From positions 1 to 64,000 of the forward strand of contig NZ_NJIH01000016.1 in the NCBI RefSeq assembly GCF_002209565.1: a stretch of DNA of 64,000 nt. Reading direction: 5' to 3'. The stretch comes from Candidimonas nitroreducens. Lineage in GTDB: Bacteria > Pseudomonadota > Gammaproteobacteria > Burkholderiales > Burkholderiaceae_B. Both the position numbers and the translations under genes were made by a program. Shown in pieces: positions 46,175 through 55,534 of this stretch. Numbering within the stretch: position 1 is the first letter of the stretch; the number at the start of each line of letters is the position of its first letter. The notes under the pieces are model-generated. The model saw only the letters and a list, made by a program, of their open reading frames with translations, had not been told where the DNA came from and did not search any database.

Positions 46175-46974
46175 AGGAAGGCCCTCCGCAAGACTTGCGA
46201 GAAGACCTCTGCCAGCATGACCAGCGCGATGATGGACAGCAGCAGCGCCAGCACGAAGGGGTAGTCGAAGCGCTGGAAGGCGGTGAACAGCGTGCCGCCT
46301 ATGCCGCCGGCGCCGACGATCCCGACCATGGTCGAGTTGCGCACGTTGGAGTCGAGCTGGTAGAGCGCGAAGCCGATGAAGCGTGCATTGACCTGCGGCA
46401 GCACGCCGTAGATCATGGTGTTGAAGAAGCCGGCGCCGGTGGCGCGCACCGCTTCTACCTGTTTGAGCGAGATTTCTTCGATGGCTTCGGCAAACAGCTT
46501 GGAGATGAAGCCGATGGAAGCGACGATGAGCGCCAGGATGCCGGGCGCTGCGCCGAAGCCTATGGCCTTGACGAACAGAATGGCGACGATCACCGGATGA
46601 AAGGAGCGGCACAGCGCGATGAAGCCGCGCGCCAATGTGCTGACCCAAGCGGGCATCAGGTTGCGTGCGGCCAGGAAGCCGAAGGGCAAGGACAGGATCA
46701 CGCCGAACACCGTGGAAATAATGGCGATCTGCACGCTTTCGGCAATGCCTTGCAGCAGCAGTGCGCGGCGATGAAAATCGGGCGGCACCATTTCGGACAG
46801 CAGGCGCCAGCCTTCGTGCAGGCCGACGACGAAGCGGTGCCAGGTAATGCCCATCTGCGCGCAGGCGTAAACAACATAGGCCAGCAGCAGCAGTGCGATC
46901 AGGCGCACCGTCCAGTTCGCCGGGAAGGGGTTGCGGCCCGGCCCGGCAGGCGCTTTCAGCGCAGGCGCGCTCAT
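46171..46974 (-). CDS. phnE: Phosphonate-type ABC transporter permease 1 (PhnE-like)
   Basis: Permease of 267 residues, partner of the gene behind it. EAA loop: [22 protein letters not shown]. It begins within the last codons of phnC (4-bp overlap), so the three genes are translated in series. The N-terminal 25 residues are Pro/Ala-rich and cytosolic. Confidence 0.93.
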   Translation of the reverse strand: MSAPALKAPAGPGRNPFPANWTVRLIALLLLAYVVYACAQMGITWHRFVVGLHEGWRLLSEMVPPDFHRRALLLQGIAESVQIAIISTVFGVILSLPFGFLAARNLMPAWVSTLARGFIALCRSFHPVIVAILFVKAIGFGAAPGILALIVASIGFISKLFAEAIEEISLKQVEAVRATGAGFFNTMIYGVLPQVNARFIGFALYQLDSNVRNSTMVGIVGAGGIGGTLFTAFQRFDYPFVLALLLSIIALVMLAEVFSQVLRRAFL

Positions 46975-47765
46975 AGCCAGTCTTCTCCTCCGTAAATGAA
47001 TTTGAGATGGCTTTCGACGAGGTCGCCGGGCTTGCCGTCGAAGACGATGGCGCCGTCCTTCATGCCGATAATGCGCTGCGCATAGCGGCGCGCCAGTTCT
47101 ACATTATGGATGTTCACGATGACGGGCAGATTCATCTCGGCGCCGAGCTCGGAGATGAGTTCCATGATCTCTACCGATGTGCGCGGATCCAGCGACGAGG
47201 TGGGTTCGTCGGCCAGCAGCAGTTCGGGGCGCTGGGCCAGGGCGCGCGCGATGCCCACGCGCTGCCGCTGTCCCCCCGACAGGGCGTCGGCGCGCTTGCT
47301 GTAGTGGTCGGCCAGCCCGACGCGTTCGATCAGGCCGAAGGCGCGTTCGACATCTTCACGCGGAAACTTGCGCAGCCATGCCCGCCACACCGGTACATAG
47401 CCCAGCCGGCCGCTGAGCACGTTTTCCATGACCGACAGTCTTTCGACCAGGTTGTATTCCTGGAAGATCATGCCGATGCGCCGGCGCGTGCGCCGCAGCG
47501 CCTGGCCCTTCAGTGTGGTGATGTCTTCGCCGTGGAACAGCACCCGGCCGCTGGTGGGCTCGACCAGACGGTTGATGCAGCGTATCAGGGTGCTCTTGCC
47601 CGTGCCCGACGGGCCGATGACCGCGGTCACGCCTCGCGCGGCCACGCTGAGGTCTATGCCGCGCAGCACCGGGTTGGATCGGGTGTATTCCTTGGTGAGC
47701 TTCTGTAGAACCAGCGCGGCGCCGCCATGCTGCGCGGCACCGTTCGATGCTTCAGTGATCGGCAT
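46971..47765 (-). CDS. phnC: Phosphonate-type ABC transporter ATPase (PhnC-like)
   Basis: ATP-binding subunit of 264 residues from [12 protein letters not shown]. Walker [10 protein letters not shown] (about 51-59), Q-loop [13 protein letters not shown], signature [15 protein letters not shown] (about 164-178), Walker [14 protein letters not shown] and H-loop NIHNVELA. The pattern FQEYNLV..L.V..NVL.GRLGY is specific to PhnC-type ATPases. Starts 23 bp behind the binding protein gene. Confidence 0.94.
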   Translation of the reverse strand: MPITEASNGAAQHGGAALVLQKLTKEYTRSNPVLRGIDLSVAARGVTAVIGPSGTGKSTLIRCINRLVEPTSGRVLFHGEDITTLKGQALRRTRRRIGMIFQEYNLVERLSVMENVLSGRLGYVPVWRAWLRKFPREDVERAFGLIERVGLADHYSKRADALSGGQRQRVGIARALAQRPELLLADEPTSSLDPRTSVEIMELISELGAEMNLPVIVNIHNVELARRYAQRIIGMKDGAIVFDGKPGDLVESHLKFIYGGEDWL

Positions 47766-47788
47766 GAGTTGCGTCCGTAGGCTCGTGC

Positions 47789-48802
47789 TCAGGGCTTTTT
47801 CTTCTTGGCCGCGGCTGCCGCTTCCTTCTTGGCCTCGGCATCGAAGGTGGCGCGGTCGTACGGGGCGCCGGTGGCATCGGCGATCTTGCGGATCACCGCC
47901 CAGTCCTTTTTGTATGTGGCCGGCCAGAAGCGATCGACACCGCCGGAGAATTCTTTCTGCATCTCGGGCGGGAAGCGGAACGACAGGAAGCATTCCACGA
48001 TCTTTTTCGCCAATGTCGGCTTCAGGTCGTGCGCATAGGCGAAGCCCGAGGTGGGGAACGGATCGCTCTTGTACAGGATGCGGAAGTCAGACAGCTTGAT
48101 GTCGCCGCGCGCCGCCATGCGTTCGAAGACGTCGGAGGCCACGGTTGCGGCGTCGTAGTCGCCGGCCTTGACCCCCAGCACGGAGCGGTCGTGGCCGCCC
48201 GAATACACGACCTTGTAGTTTTTATCGGCGGTAAGGCCGACCTCGGGCAGCAGGGCGCGCGGCGCCAGGTTGCCGGAATTGGACGAGGCCGCCGTATGGG
48301 CGATCTTCGCGCCCACCAGGTCGGACGGTTTCTTGTACTTGGAGTCGGCTCGCACGATCAGGATCATGCGGTAGCTTTCGTAGGACTTGGGGTCGCCCTT
48401 GATGGCGAAGGGAATCGCCCCGGCCAGGTTGACCGCGAAAGCGGTGGGGCCGGTGGAAAAGCCCGCCACGTGCAGGCGCCCGGAGCGCATGGCCTCGACC
48501 TCGGCCGAATTGGACAGCACCGGGTAGTAGACCACGTGCTTGCCGGTGCACTTGGACAGGTAGGCCACGAAAGGCTTGAAAGCGTTGGCGTAGACCGCCG
48601 GGTCTTCGACCGGCGTATAGGCGAAGACGATCGTGGACGGGTCTTTCCAGTCTTTGGGATTGGTGGGCGGGGCTGCCACCATCTTGTCGCCATCGACGCA
48701 ATATTGCGAGTCGAGTTCGCCGTGCGGGCAATTGGCCGCCATCGACGGCAGGGCCGCCAGGCCCAGCACGATGGCGCACAGGGCCAGTATGAGTTTACGC
48801 AT
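47789..48802 (-). CDS. phnD: Phosphonate-type periplasmic binding protein (PhnD-like)
   Basis: Periplasmic receptor of 337 residues. Start [19 protein letters not shown] has AGGAGG upstream, and the signal peptide is cut at SMA-ANCPH. PhnD-type features: [51 protein letters not shown] (about 95-120), [16 protein letters not shown] and [18 protein letters not shown] lysine-rich C-terminal tail (AAAAKKKKP) is unusual. No C-P lyase or phosphonatase genes are in the window. First gene of a phnD-phnC-phnE-phnE operon. Confidence 0.94.
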   Translation of the reverse strand: MRKLILALCAIVLGLAALPSMAANCPHGELDSQYCVDGDKMVAAPPTNPKDWKDPSTIVFAYTPVEDPAVYANAFKPFVAYLSKCTGKHVVYYPVLSNSAEVEAMRSGRLHVAGFSTGPTAFAVNLAGAIPFAIKGDPKSYESYRMILIVRADSKYKKPSDLVGAKIAHTAASSNSGNLAPRALLPEVGLTADKNYKVVYSGGHDRSVLGVKAGDYDAATVASDVFERMAARGDIKLSDFRILYKSDPFPTSGFAYAHDLKPTLAKKIVECFLSFRFPPEMQKEFSGGVDRFWPATYKKDWAVIRKIADATGAPYDRATFDAEAKKEAAAAAKKKKP

Positions 48803-49343
48803 TTGTTTCCCTCCTCTTGGGCGTGTCGGCCGCTGTCGTATACGAGCCGTACCTGCCGCAAGCGCGGGCGGGAAACGGGTCGGCACGAGGCCGGCTGTGC
48901 CCGGGTCTGCGGCCCAAGGGTCGGGGAAGGGGGCGCCGAATTCCGCTGCGCGACTGCGGACGAACCAGGAACGGCGTATCGCCAGTCGGCACTCTTGAAA
49001 TTCTGATGAAAACGATTTTACTCAGGCCTTGCAAAGTGCCTATTCATGATTACCCCGAGATCGCGCGTAGCCTTGTAACCCCGCATGTCCATTGGCTTTC
49101 AGCTAGCTGAACGTCGCCAGGTACGGGCCTGGCCGCGCGCGGTTTGCCCATGCTTTGCAGCGGGCCGTATGGGGCACGCTTTCCCGCTTTCCGTATCTAT
49201 AATGGGCTGGCGAGATTGCATATCCAGAGTCTGTTCCGCCAGAATGGGGCAGTTCTCTGGGCATGAGCAGGCCCTAACTTGTACGACCCCCTGGCGGGGC
49301 GCCGTCGCAGCGCATCCCGGCTGGCAATAATACGGAGACACGC
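48803..49343. other. 541-bp intergenic gap with a 14-bp palindrome
   Basis: Lies between the divergent phnD and acyl-CoA synthetase genes. It contains a perfect palindrome TTCAGCTAGCTGAA (49098-49111), a short hairpin GCCAGG/CCTGGC just after it, and a TATAAT (49198-49203) that could be the -10 box for the synthetase, although no good -35 matches it. I see no open frame with a ribosome site and no clear Pho box. Confidence 0.4.
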
Positions 49344-51041
49344 ATGACATCGCAGGCCTTTGCACAAGCGCGGGAGTTCCTCTTGAAGCACCGCGCCGAT
49401 TACGACACCGCTTACCGCGACTTCAAGTGGCCGGAACTGGACGAGTTCAACTGGGCGCTGGACTGGTTCGACGACTACGCGCTAAACAATGACGATACGG
49501 CGCTTTGGATCGTCGAGGAAAGCGGCCAGGAACTGAAGCTGTCGTTTGCGGAGATGTCGCGGCGCTCGAATCAAGTCGCCAATTATCTGCGCAGCCTGGG
49601 CGTGCGGCGCGGCGACCGGATCCTGCTGATGCTGGCCAACCAGGTGGCCTTGTGGGAGACCGTGCTGGCGGCCATGAAGCTCGGGGCGGTGACCATACCG
49701 GCCACCTTGCTGCTGACGGCTGAAGACATCGCCGACCGCATGCAGCGCGGCGGCGTAGGCTATGTGGTGACCAATGCCGACCAGGCGGCCAAGTTCGCGG
49801 CATCCACACAGATAAAGCGCATCGCGGTAAGCGGTGGCGGCCCGGTGCCGCCGGACTGGTTCCGCTACGAAGACGGGGCGGCGGCCAGCCCCGTGTTCGA
49901 GCCCGACGGCCCCACGCACGCGACCGACCCTTTGTTGCTGTACTTCACCTCGGGCACCACCAGCCGGCCCAAGCTGGTGCAGCACAATCATCAAAGCTAT
50001 CCGGTGGGCCACTTGTCCACCATGTACTGGATCGGGCTGCAGCCCGGCGACATCCACTGGAACATCAGTTCTCCGGGCTGGGCCAAGCATGCCTGGAGCT
50101 CGGTGTTCGCGCCCTGGAACGCGGGGGCGGCGATCTTCGTCTACAACAGCGCACGCTTCAATGCCCGCGCCACTTTGCAGACATTGGTCGACTACGGCGT
50201 GACGACGCTGTGCGCGCCGCCCACTGTGTGGCGCATGCTGATCCAGGAAGACCTGGCCTCGTACCGCGTCAAGATGCGCGAGGTGATAGGCGCGGGCGAG
50301 CCGCTCAACCCTGAGGTCATCGAGCGTGTGAAGAAGGCCTGGGGCCTGACGCTGCGCGATGGCTACGGGCAAACTGAAACCACCGCGCAGGTCGGCAATT
50401 CGCCCGGGCAGCGGCTCAAGGCGGGTTCCATGGGCAGGCCGCTGCCGGGCTACGAATTGGCGCTGCTCGACGGCGACGGCACGCCGGCCAGCGAAGGCGA
50501 ACTCGCCATTGCGCTGCACCCGCGCCCCACGGGCCTGATGGACGGCTATGTCGACGACCGCAGCGACGCCATCAAGCCCGTGGGCGACGCTTACTATCGC
50601 ACCGGCGACGTCGCCGAGGTCGACGCCGACGGCTATTACACCTATATCGGCCGGGCCGACGACGTGTTCAAGGCGTCCGACTACCGCATCAGTCCGTTCG
50701 AGCTGGAAAGCATCCTGATAGAGCACCCGGCGGTGGGCGAGGCGGCGGTGGTGCCCAGTCCCGATCCGCTGCGGCTGGCGGTGCCCAAGGCGTTTGTCGC
50801 CTTGCGCGCTGGCCATGAACCCAGCCGCGAGGTCGCCGGCGATATCCTGCGCTTCGCCGCGCAGCGGCTGGCGCCTTACAAGCGCATCCGGCGCATCGAG
50901 TTCTACGAATTGCCCAAGACGATTTCGGGCAAGATCCGCCGTGTGGAACTGCGCAAGGCCGAACAGGCGCGCGCCGGCGCCGGCCGGCGCGACAACGAGT
51001 ATTGGGAAGAAGACTTCAACGGGGATACAGCGGCCACGTGA
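49344..51041 (+). CDS. AMP-forming acyl-CoA synthetase (acetyl-CoA-synthetase-like)
   Basis: Adenylate-forming ligase of 565 residues making acyl-CoA from an acid, ATP and CoA. Start has ACGGAGA upstream. Motifs: A3 loop LLLYFTSGTTSRPKLVQHNH (about 194-213), SSPGWAKHAWSS, A5 DGYGQTETT (about 341-349), A7 YYRTGDVAEVDADGYYTYIGRADDVFK, and A10 PKTISGKIRRVELRK with the catalytic lysine. The PGWAKHAW stretch is of the medium-chain / acetyl-CoA type (ACSM/AcsA-like). Ends with a strong terminator. Confidence 0.93.
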   Translation: MTSQAFAQAREFLLKHRADYDTAYRDFKWPELDEFNWALDWFDDYALNNDDTALWIVEESGQELKLSFAEMSRRSNQVANYLRSLGVRRGDRILLMLANQVALWETVLAAMKLGAVTIPATLLLTAEDIADRMQRGGVGYVVTNADQAAKFAASTQIKRIAVSGGGPVPPDWFRYEDGAAASPVFEPDGPTHATDPLLLYFTSGTTSRPKLVQHNHQSYPVGHLSTMYWIGLQPGDIHWNISSPGWAKHAWSSVFAPWNAGAAIFVYNSARFNARATLQTLVDYGVTTLCAPPTVWRMLIQEDLASYRVKMREVIGAGEPLNPEVIERVKKAWGLTLRDGYGQTETTAQVGNSPGQRLKAGSMGRPLPGYELALLDGDGTPASEGELAIALHPRPTGLMDGYVDDRSDAIKPVGDAYYRTGDVAEVDADGYYTYIGRADDVFKASDYRISPFELESILIEHPAVGEAAVVPSPDPLRLAVPKAFVALRAGHEPSREVAGDILRFAAQRLAPYKRIRRIEFYELPKTISGKIRRVELRKAEQARAGAGRRDNEYWEEDFNGDTAAT

Positions 51042-51068
51042 AGCCGAAGCCGCCGCAGCTCACGCCCT

Positions 51069-51098
51069 ATATGCCGCAATTCGCGGCATATTTTTTTG
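51069..51098 (+). terminator. Rho-independent terminator after acyl-CoA synthetase
   Basis: A 9-bp stem (ATATGCCGC / GCGGCATAT) with loop AATTC, continuing into a T7 run at 51091-51097, 28 bases past the stop codon. Confidence 0.92.
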
Positions 51099-51382
51099 TT
51101 GCCGGCCGTTCCAAGGCACAAAACCTCTTGGTGAAGCCGAGCGGCATGCAAGTCTGCGACGTGAAGAGCAAGCCGCAGGCGCAGCGCAGGGGCATTTTTT
51201 TTGTCGCGTATCGTGGCACTGGTTTCAGCGCCGGGGGTTTCCGGACATAGTTGTAAGCAATGATGTGGGCCCTGATTTGCCGCGAAAACACGTGGGTATA
51301 CTGAATTCGAGTGTTCGGCACGGCTGCTTCAGTAGCGGTGGCACGGGCACTACTTCATCAAGAAACGCAAGGAGGTAACTCC
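51099..51382. other. Intergenic gap, nothing firm
   Basis: 284 bp between the terminator and the His-rich protein gene. A TATACT at 51297-51302 is a possible -10 box for that gene. A second eight-T run at about 51194 has no hairpin before it. No convincing open frame. Confidence 0.35.
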
Positions 51383-51754
51383 ATGGCTCGCACCTTTCGG
51401 ATTATCGTAAAAAGCCTCGGCGGCCTTGCTGCCGCCGCCGCAGTATTCGCAATGTCGGCGCCGGCCCAGGCCCAGTATCATGGCTCGCATGGGCATCCGC
51501 CGCCGCACGCTCACGCCAGGCCCATGCCGCATAGTTATCATCGGCCGCCACCCCCTGCTTATCACGGCGGGTACCGTGGCGGATACCACGGTCACTATCA
51601 TGGCGGCGGCAATGACGGCGATGGCTTGCTGTTCGGCATGGCGCTGGGCGCCATTGCCGGCGCGGTAATCGCCGGGTCGGCGGTACAGGCGCCGCCTCCG
51701 GTGGTCTACAGCTCGCCGCCCCCGCCGGCGCCGCCGGTGTATTCGGGCTACTGA
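51383..51754 (+). CDS. Small exported His/Pro/Gly-rich protein with C-terminal hydrophobic segment
   Basis: Product of 123 residues, with a strong AAGGAGG ribosome site. Signal peptide FRIIVKSLGGLAAAAAVFAMSAPAQA, cleavage before QYHGS. The next 45 residues are rich in His, Pro, Gly and Tyr (HGSHGHPPPHAHARP, YHGGYRGGYHGHYHGGG), then a Gly-zipper-like hydrophobic stretch LLFGMALGAIAGAVIAGSAV (about 83-102) and a Pro-rich tail ending VYSGY. It may be a metal-binding or envelope-stress protein. No function is established. Confidence 0.75.
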   Translation: MARTFRIIVKSLGGLAAAAAVFAMSAPAQAQYHGSHGHPPPHAHARPMPHSYHRPPPPAYHGGYRGGYHGHYHGGGNDGDGLLFGMALGAIAGAVIAGSAVQAPPPVVYSSPPPPAPPVYSGY

Positions 51755-51775
51755 CACACCCGCCAGTCCACCCGC

Positions 51776-51807
51776 GGCAGGGGCCGCCGGCCGCGGCGGC
51801 CCCTGCC
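51776..51807 (+). terminator. Strong GC hairpin, possible terminator
   Basis: A 13-bp perfect stem (GGCAGGGGCCGCC / GGCGGCCCCTGCC) with a 6-base loop 22 bases after the His-rich gene. It is followed by pyrimidine-rich ACTCTCTTTCCCTC rather than a clean T run, so it may be a pause, attenuator or mRNA stabiliser between the two genes. Confidence 0.55.
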
Positions 51808-51843
51808 ACTCTCTCTTTCCCTCACCCGATCGAGCACACAGAC

Positions 51844-52458
51844 ATGAACCGCAATCTACATCAGGCCTTCGCGCCCGTACTGCTGACTCTCGGCTTGTTT
51901 TCCACTGCCGCCATGGCGCAGGGTACTGCGCCGGCGGCGGCTCCCGCGGCGCCGGCCGCCGGGCAGGCCGCGCCGTCCCAGGCCGCCCCTGCCCATGCCC
52001 ATGCCAAGGCCGCTGCGCGCCACGCCAAGAAACACCAGGATCGCATCGAAGAGCGCATCACCCGGCTGCATACGCAGTTGAAGATCACCAGCGAGCAGGC
52101 CAAGCAATGGGAGGTCTTCGCGCAGACCATGCGAGACAACGCGCAGCGTATAGACCAGGCCATCCAGGATCGCGCCAAGAAGCTCCCGACGATGAACGCC
52201 GACGAGGTCATGAAGTCGTACGCGGCGTTGGGGCAGGAGCATGCCGAAGATCTGCAGAAATTGTCTGCGGCCTTCAGCGGCTTGTACGGGGTCTTGTCCG
52301 ATGCGCAAAAGCAGACGGCGGATGTGCTGTTCCGCAATCAGCATTCCGGCAAGGCGGCAAAGCATCACTCGCATCACAAGTCACATCACAAGCCGCAGCA
52401 CCGGGCTGCACCCGCCACACCGGCCGAACCGGCCACGGCTGCGCCGGCAGCCAAGTAA
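51844..52458 (+). CDS. LTXXQ-type (Spy/CpxP-like) periplasmic protein
   Basis: Periplasmic helical protein of 204 residues. Signal peptide MNRNLHQAFAPVLLTLGLFSTAAMA. A low-complexity Ala/Pro/His linker follows, then the helical core IEERITRLHTQLKITSEQAKQWEVFAQ, where LKITSEQ is an LTxxQ-type repeat, and a second one near LSDAQKQTADVLFR. The C-terminal tail is His-rich (HSGKAAKHHSHHKSHHKP). Spy/CpxP proteins are envelope chaperones or sensors, some binding metal. It forms a pair with the His-rich gene upstream. Confidence 0.87.
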   Translation: MNRNLHQAFAPVLLTLGLFSTAAMAQGTAPAAAPAAPAAGQAAPSQAAPAHAHAKAAARHAKKHQDRIEERITRLHTQLKITSEQAKQWEVFAQTMRDNAQRIDQAIQDRAKKLPTMNADEVMKSYAALGQEHAEDLQKLSAAFSGLYGVLSDAQKQTADVLFRNQHSGKAAKHHSHHKSHHKPQHRAAPATPAEPATAAPAAK

Positions 52459-52566
52459 GGCCGTCGCGGCGCCGCGTTGCGGCATCGTGCCGGCGCGCCG
52501 TGATGCCTGTCTTTATTTTGTTTCGAGACGGCCGCGGCGGCGGGCCGGCAACTCGCCGGCCCGTGC

Positions 52567-53058
52567 TCAATTCGCCATCAGGCCCAGGCGCTCATGCCAT
52601 TGGGCTATGGATTCTTCCGGGTATATCGAGAAGAGCAGATCGCGCGGCCCTGCCTCGACCTCCACCCACGGCGCCTTGAATTCCAGCATCAAATGGGTGT
52701 GTTCGGGCGGCGTTGGCAGCGGCGTGTCGATGGCGCTGGCAAACGGATGTATCAGTTCGGGCCATTCGGGGCTGTAAAGCCACAAGGCGCTGCCGCAGCG
52801 CTTGCAGAAATGCCGTTCGGCGGTGCTGGTGTGCGCACGGGCCTGCCCCGGGTTTTTGATCTTGGCGTGGTAGATCGAGATGTGATCCTTGCCCGTTACT
52901 TTCATGCTGCGGGCGTCGCCGCCCAGGTTGATCGCGTAGCCGCCGCCACCCTGCGTCTTGCGGCAGATCGAGCAATAGCAGCGCTGGTAGGGGTAGGGCG
53001 TGGAACTTTCGAGGCTGAAGCGCACGGCGCCGCAGTGGCAGGAACCTTGCAATTGCAT
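52567..53058 (-). CDS. GFA-family protein (glutathione-dependent formaldehyde-activating enzyme fold)
   Basis: Protein of 163 residues with the GFA zinc-binding cysteines: SCHCGAVRF (C7, C9), RCYCSICRKTQGGGG (C27, C29, C32 region) and HFCKRCGSALW (C84, C87 region). Members bind zinc; only a few have glutathione-linked activity, so substrate is uncertain. Stand-alone gene, convergent with the LTXXQ gene. Confidence 0.93.
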   Translation of the reverse strand: MQLQGSCHCGAVRFSLESSTPYPYQRCYCSICRKTQGGGGYAINLGGDARSMKVTGKDHISIYHAKIKNPGQARAHTSTAERHFCKRCGSALWLYSPEWPELIHPFASAIDTPLPTPPEHTHLMLEFKAPWVEVEAGPRDLLFSIYPEESIAQWHERLGLMAN

Positions 53059-53280
53059 GATGGACGTCTCCTAGTTTCCTGTTTGCTGGATCCAAGGACA
53101 TGAGCCGCGCCGGCGCGTCGCACGGGCCGGGCGCTGCGATCCCGCGGCGTGCAGTCCGTGGGGGCAACCGAATCAGTGTATAGCAAGGGTGCCTTGAGCA
53201 GGGGTCGGGCGCTGGCCTGCCGGGCTTGCCCGTGGCTCGGCGGCAATGTAAATTGGCTGCGCCGATTCAGCGAGGGGCCC

Positions 53281-53646
53281 ATGAGCAGCGTCCGCAAGCG
53301 TTATGCATCCGCCAGCCGGCCCGGCCTCGCCCGGCGCTTCTATGTGGCCGGGTACGTGGTGCTGGCCTGCGGGCTGCTGGCCGCCGCCCTCGTCTACACA
53401 TACGCCCCCGCCGACGCATCCTATCAACTACCCTACAGCCGTCAGGACGACGCTCAGGTCGAACGCCTCGGCGGCCGGGCCGCCGTCTGGGTACTGCATT
53501 TCAACCGCTGGTTCCTGGGCTTGTGGCATGGCCGCCAGCTGGCCTGGACGCTGGCGGGGCTTTCCCTCGCGATTGCGCTGCTGTGCCTGCTGGCTGGACG
53601 CAGCCTGTCGGCGACCATGCCGTTCGGAACCCGGCCGCGGAAGTGA
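53281..53646 (+). CDS. Small inner-membrane protein, two helices, unknown function
   Basis: Protein of 121 residues with GAGGGG ribosome site. Two hydrophobic segments: FYVAGYVVLACGLLAAALVYTYA (about 20-42) and LAWTLAGLSLAIALLCLLAG (about 87-106), with a polar periplasmic or cytosolic loop of about 45 residues. I do not recognise the family. It lies 118 bp before a GST gene on the same strand. Confidence 0.65.
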   Translation: MSSVRKRYASASRPGLARRFYVAGYVVLACGLLAAALVYTYAPADASYQLPYSRQDDAQVERLGGRAAVWVLHFNRWFLGLWHGRQLAWTLAGLSLAIALLCLLAGRSLSATMPFGTRPRK

Positions 53647-53764
53647 TGCATGGAATGCGGCTGCGGCGCGTCGCGCCGAGGCGCGGACGCGGGCCGCTTT
53701 TCGAGTGCCTGGGGGTTTTCGGGTATTCTTTCGAGTCGGTGTTCCCGCCCCCTGGAGATATTCA

Positions 53765-54469
53765 ATGACCGATCTGTCCGCCTTCCCCATCACCCAGAAA
53801 TGGCCGGCCGCGCATCCCGACCGCCTGCAGCTCTATTCCCTGCCTACGCCCAACGGTGTGAAGGTGTCCATCATGCTCGAAGAGATCGGGCTGCCCTACG
53901 AGGTTCATCTGGTGCGCTTCGACCAGAAGGATCAGATGTCGCCCGAGTTCCTGTCGCTCAGCCCGAACAACAAGATCCCGGCCATCCTGGATCCCAACGG
54001 CCCGGATGGCCGCCCGCTGGGCCTGTTCGAGTCCGGCGCCATCCTGGTCTACCTGGCCGGCAAGACCGGCAAGCTGCTGCCGCGCGACGTGGCGGGGCGC
54101 TACGAAACCCTGCAATGGCTGATGTTCCAGATGGGCGGCATAGGCCCGATGTTCGGCCAGCTGGGCTTCTTCAACAAGTTCGCCGGCAAGGACTACGAGG
54201 ACAAGCGCCCGCGCGACCGCTACGTGGCCGAAGCGCGCCGCCTGCTGGGCGTGCTGGACGGCCGCCTTGCCGGCCGCAAGTGGATCATGGGCGATGAATA
54301 CACCATTGCCGACATTGCTACCTTCCCCTGGGTGCGCAACCTTATCGGCTTCTACGAAGCCGGCGAGCTGGTGGGCTTTCAGGATTTCGCTCAAGTGCGA
54401 AGAGTGCTCGATACCTTCGTGGCCCGGCCGGCGGTAGTGCGGGGCCTGGAGATTCCCAAAAGAGCGTGA
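53765..54469 (+). CDS. Glutathione S-transferase, YghU/YfcG-like (Nu class)
   Basis: Cytosolic thiol-transferase-type protein of 234 residues, GGAGA ribosome site. N-terminal thioredoxin-like domain (LQLYSLPTPNGVKVSIMLEEIGLPYEVHLV) with the Nu-class T-P-N-G-x-K motif, glutathione-site SPNNKIPAILDPNGP and FESGAILVYLAGK. The C-terminal helical domain ends with GDEYTIADIATFPWV. Related E. coli YghU and YfcG reduce disulfides using bound GSSG/GSH. It ends before a 15-bp palindrome (54471-54485) and a convergent LysR. Confidence 0.93.
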   Translation: MTDLSAFPITQKWPAAHPDRLQLYSLPTPNGVKVSIMLEEIGLPYEVHLVRFDQKDQMSPEFLSLSPNNKIPAILDPNGPDGRPLGLFESGAILVYLAGKTGKLLPRDVAGRYETLQWLMFQMGGIGPMFGQLGFFNKFAGKDYEDKRPRDRYVAEARRLLGVLDGRLAGRKWIMGDEYTIADIATFPWVRNLIGFYEAGELVGFQDFAQVRRVLDTFVARPAVVRGLEIPKRA

Positions 54470-54518
54470 TCTATCGAATCGATAGGGCGCCGCGCCGCTG
54501 CCGATTTTCATCTGGGTG

Positions 54519-55415
54519 CTATACGATGCCGCCGAGCTGGTTCCAGGTGGCATCGAACGCCGTGCAGAACATCTCGGCCAGCTTCGACAAGGGGCGGTTG
54601 CGGTGCTGCGTCAGGTACACCGCCAATTTTGCCCGGCTGGTGTAGGGGCGCACTACAAGATCGGAAAATGCCCCGGCGGCGACAGCCGTGGTGTCGACGA
54701 TGGCTACGCCGGCCCCGGCCAGGCAGAACCAGCAGGCCGTCTGGCCCGAGCGCACTTCCACATTTGTGTGGATCAGGTCGGCGTATTTGCCGTAAAGATC
54801 CTGGTTGCTTATCCCGTAGGTAATCGCCTGGGGAAACGATATGACGTTGTGTTCGAGCAGATCCACGGGCCGCACGCGACGCCTGGCGGCAAGCGGGTGG
54901 CCCGCGGGCATCACGCAGACCAGCTCGCACGGATAGCGTTTCAGGATCGCGAGGTTGGGATGGCTTTGCGGGCTGAGCGACAGGCCGATATCGGATACGC
55001 CGTCAACCAGAGACCTTACCAATAAGTGGGGGATCAGCAGGTCGATCTTGATCGATGCGTCGGGCACCATCTTCGTTAGCGCCGTTGCGGCCTTGGGTAC
55101 TACGGTCGCGCCCAGGCTGGGCGAAATGGCTACGTGCAGCGATCCCGAGGTAGGCGCCGCAAGCTCTTGAGTGAGATCTTTGAAGCGCTCCACGCGCTGC
55201 CACAGTTGGTCGACCTCTTCATAAAGGCGCAATGCGCTGGGCGTAGGAACCAATCGCCCCTTGACTCTTTCGAACAGTGCCAGCCCGGCGGCCCGTTCGG
55301 CGGCGCCGAGCAGCTTGCTGACGGCGGGAGATGAGACATGCATGAGGCTGGCGGCGTCTTTGATGGAGCCGGTCTGCATGACGTTCCGAAAGACTTCTAT
55401 CTGCCTCAGGTTCAT
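54519..55415 (-). CDS. LysR-family regulator of the TauD/Bug pair
   Basis: Regulator of 298 residues with HTH near residues 3-60 (LRQIEVFRNVMQTGSIKDAASLMHVSSPAVSKLL) and a LysR effector domain. The sequence resembles the branch of LysR proteins that control dioxygenases and amino-acid or opine catabolism. Divergent from the TauD-like gene with 119 bp between, where LysR-type inverted repeats are found. Confidence 0.93.
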   Translation of the reverse strand: MNLRQIEVFRNVMQTGSIKDAASLMHVSSPAVSKLLGAAERAAGLALFERVKGRLVPTPSALRLYEEVDQLWQRVERFKDLTQELAAPTSGSLHVAISPSLGATVVPKAATALTKMVPDASIKIDLLIPHLLVRSLVDGVSDIGLSLSPQSHPNLAILKRYPCELVCVMPAGHPLAARRRVRPVDLLEHNVISFPQAITYGISNQDLYGKYADLIHTNVEVRSGQTACWFCLAGAGVAIVDTTAVAAGAFSDLVVRPYTSRAKLAVYLTQHRNRPLSKLAEMFCTAFDATWNQLGGIV

Positions 55416-55433
55416 CGCTGTCTCCCAAATTGG

Positions 55434-55448
55434 TTAACTTAAGGTTAA
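55434..55448. promoter_or_regulatory. LysR operator (T-N11-A type)
   Basis: TTAAC-TTAAG-GTTAA, perfect 5-bp arms with the T-N11-A spacing common for LysR boxes, 19-33 bases upstream of the LysR start. A second inverted repeat AATAAA-TCAA-TTTATT at 55460-55475 could be the activation half near the divergent promoter. Confidence 0.6.
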
Positions 55449-55534
55449 TCTAATAGCTGAATAAATCAATTTATTTATGCGGAAAGGCCTGCCAGAATTT
55501 CACCACGTACACCAGCCGTTGGGGAGTTTCTGGT

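Noticed and set aside
49198..49203. TATAAT as a definite promoter of the acyl-CoA synthetase
   Set aside because: No acceptable -35 box at 16-18 bp; kept only as a possibility inside the gap entry.
54471..54485. Palindrome CTATCGA-A-TCGATAG between convergent GST and LysR genes as a terminator
   Set aside because: No T run on either strand and the loop is one base. Probably chance or a short recognition site.
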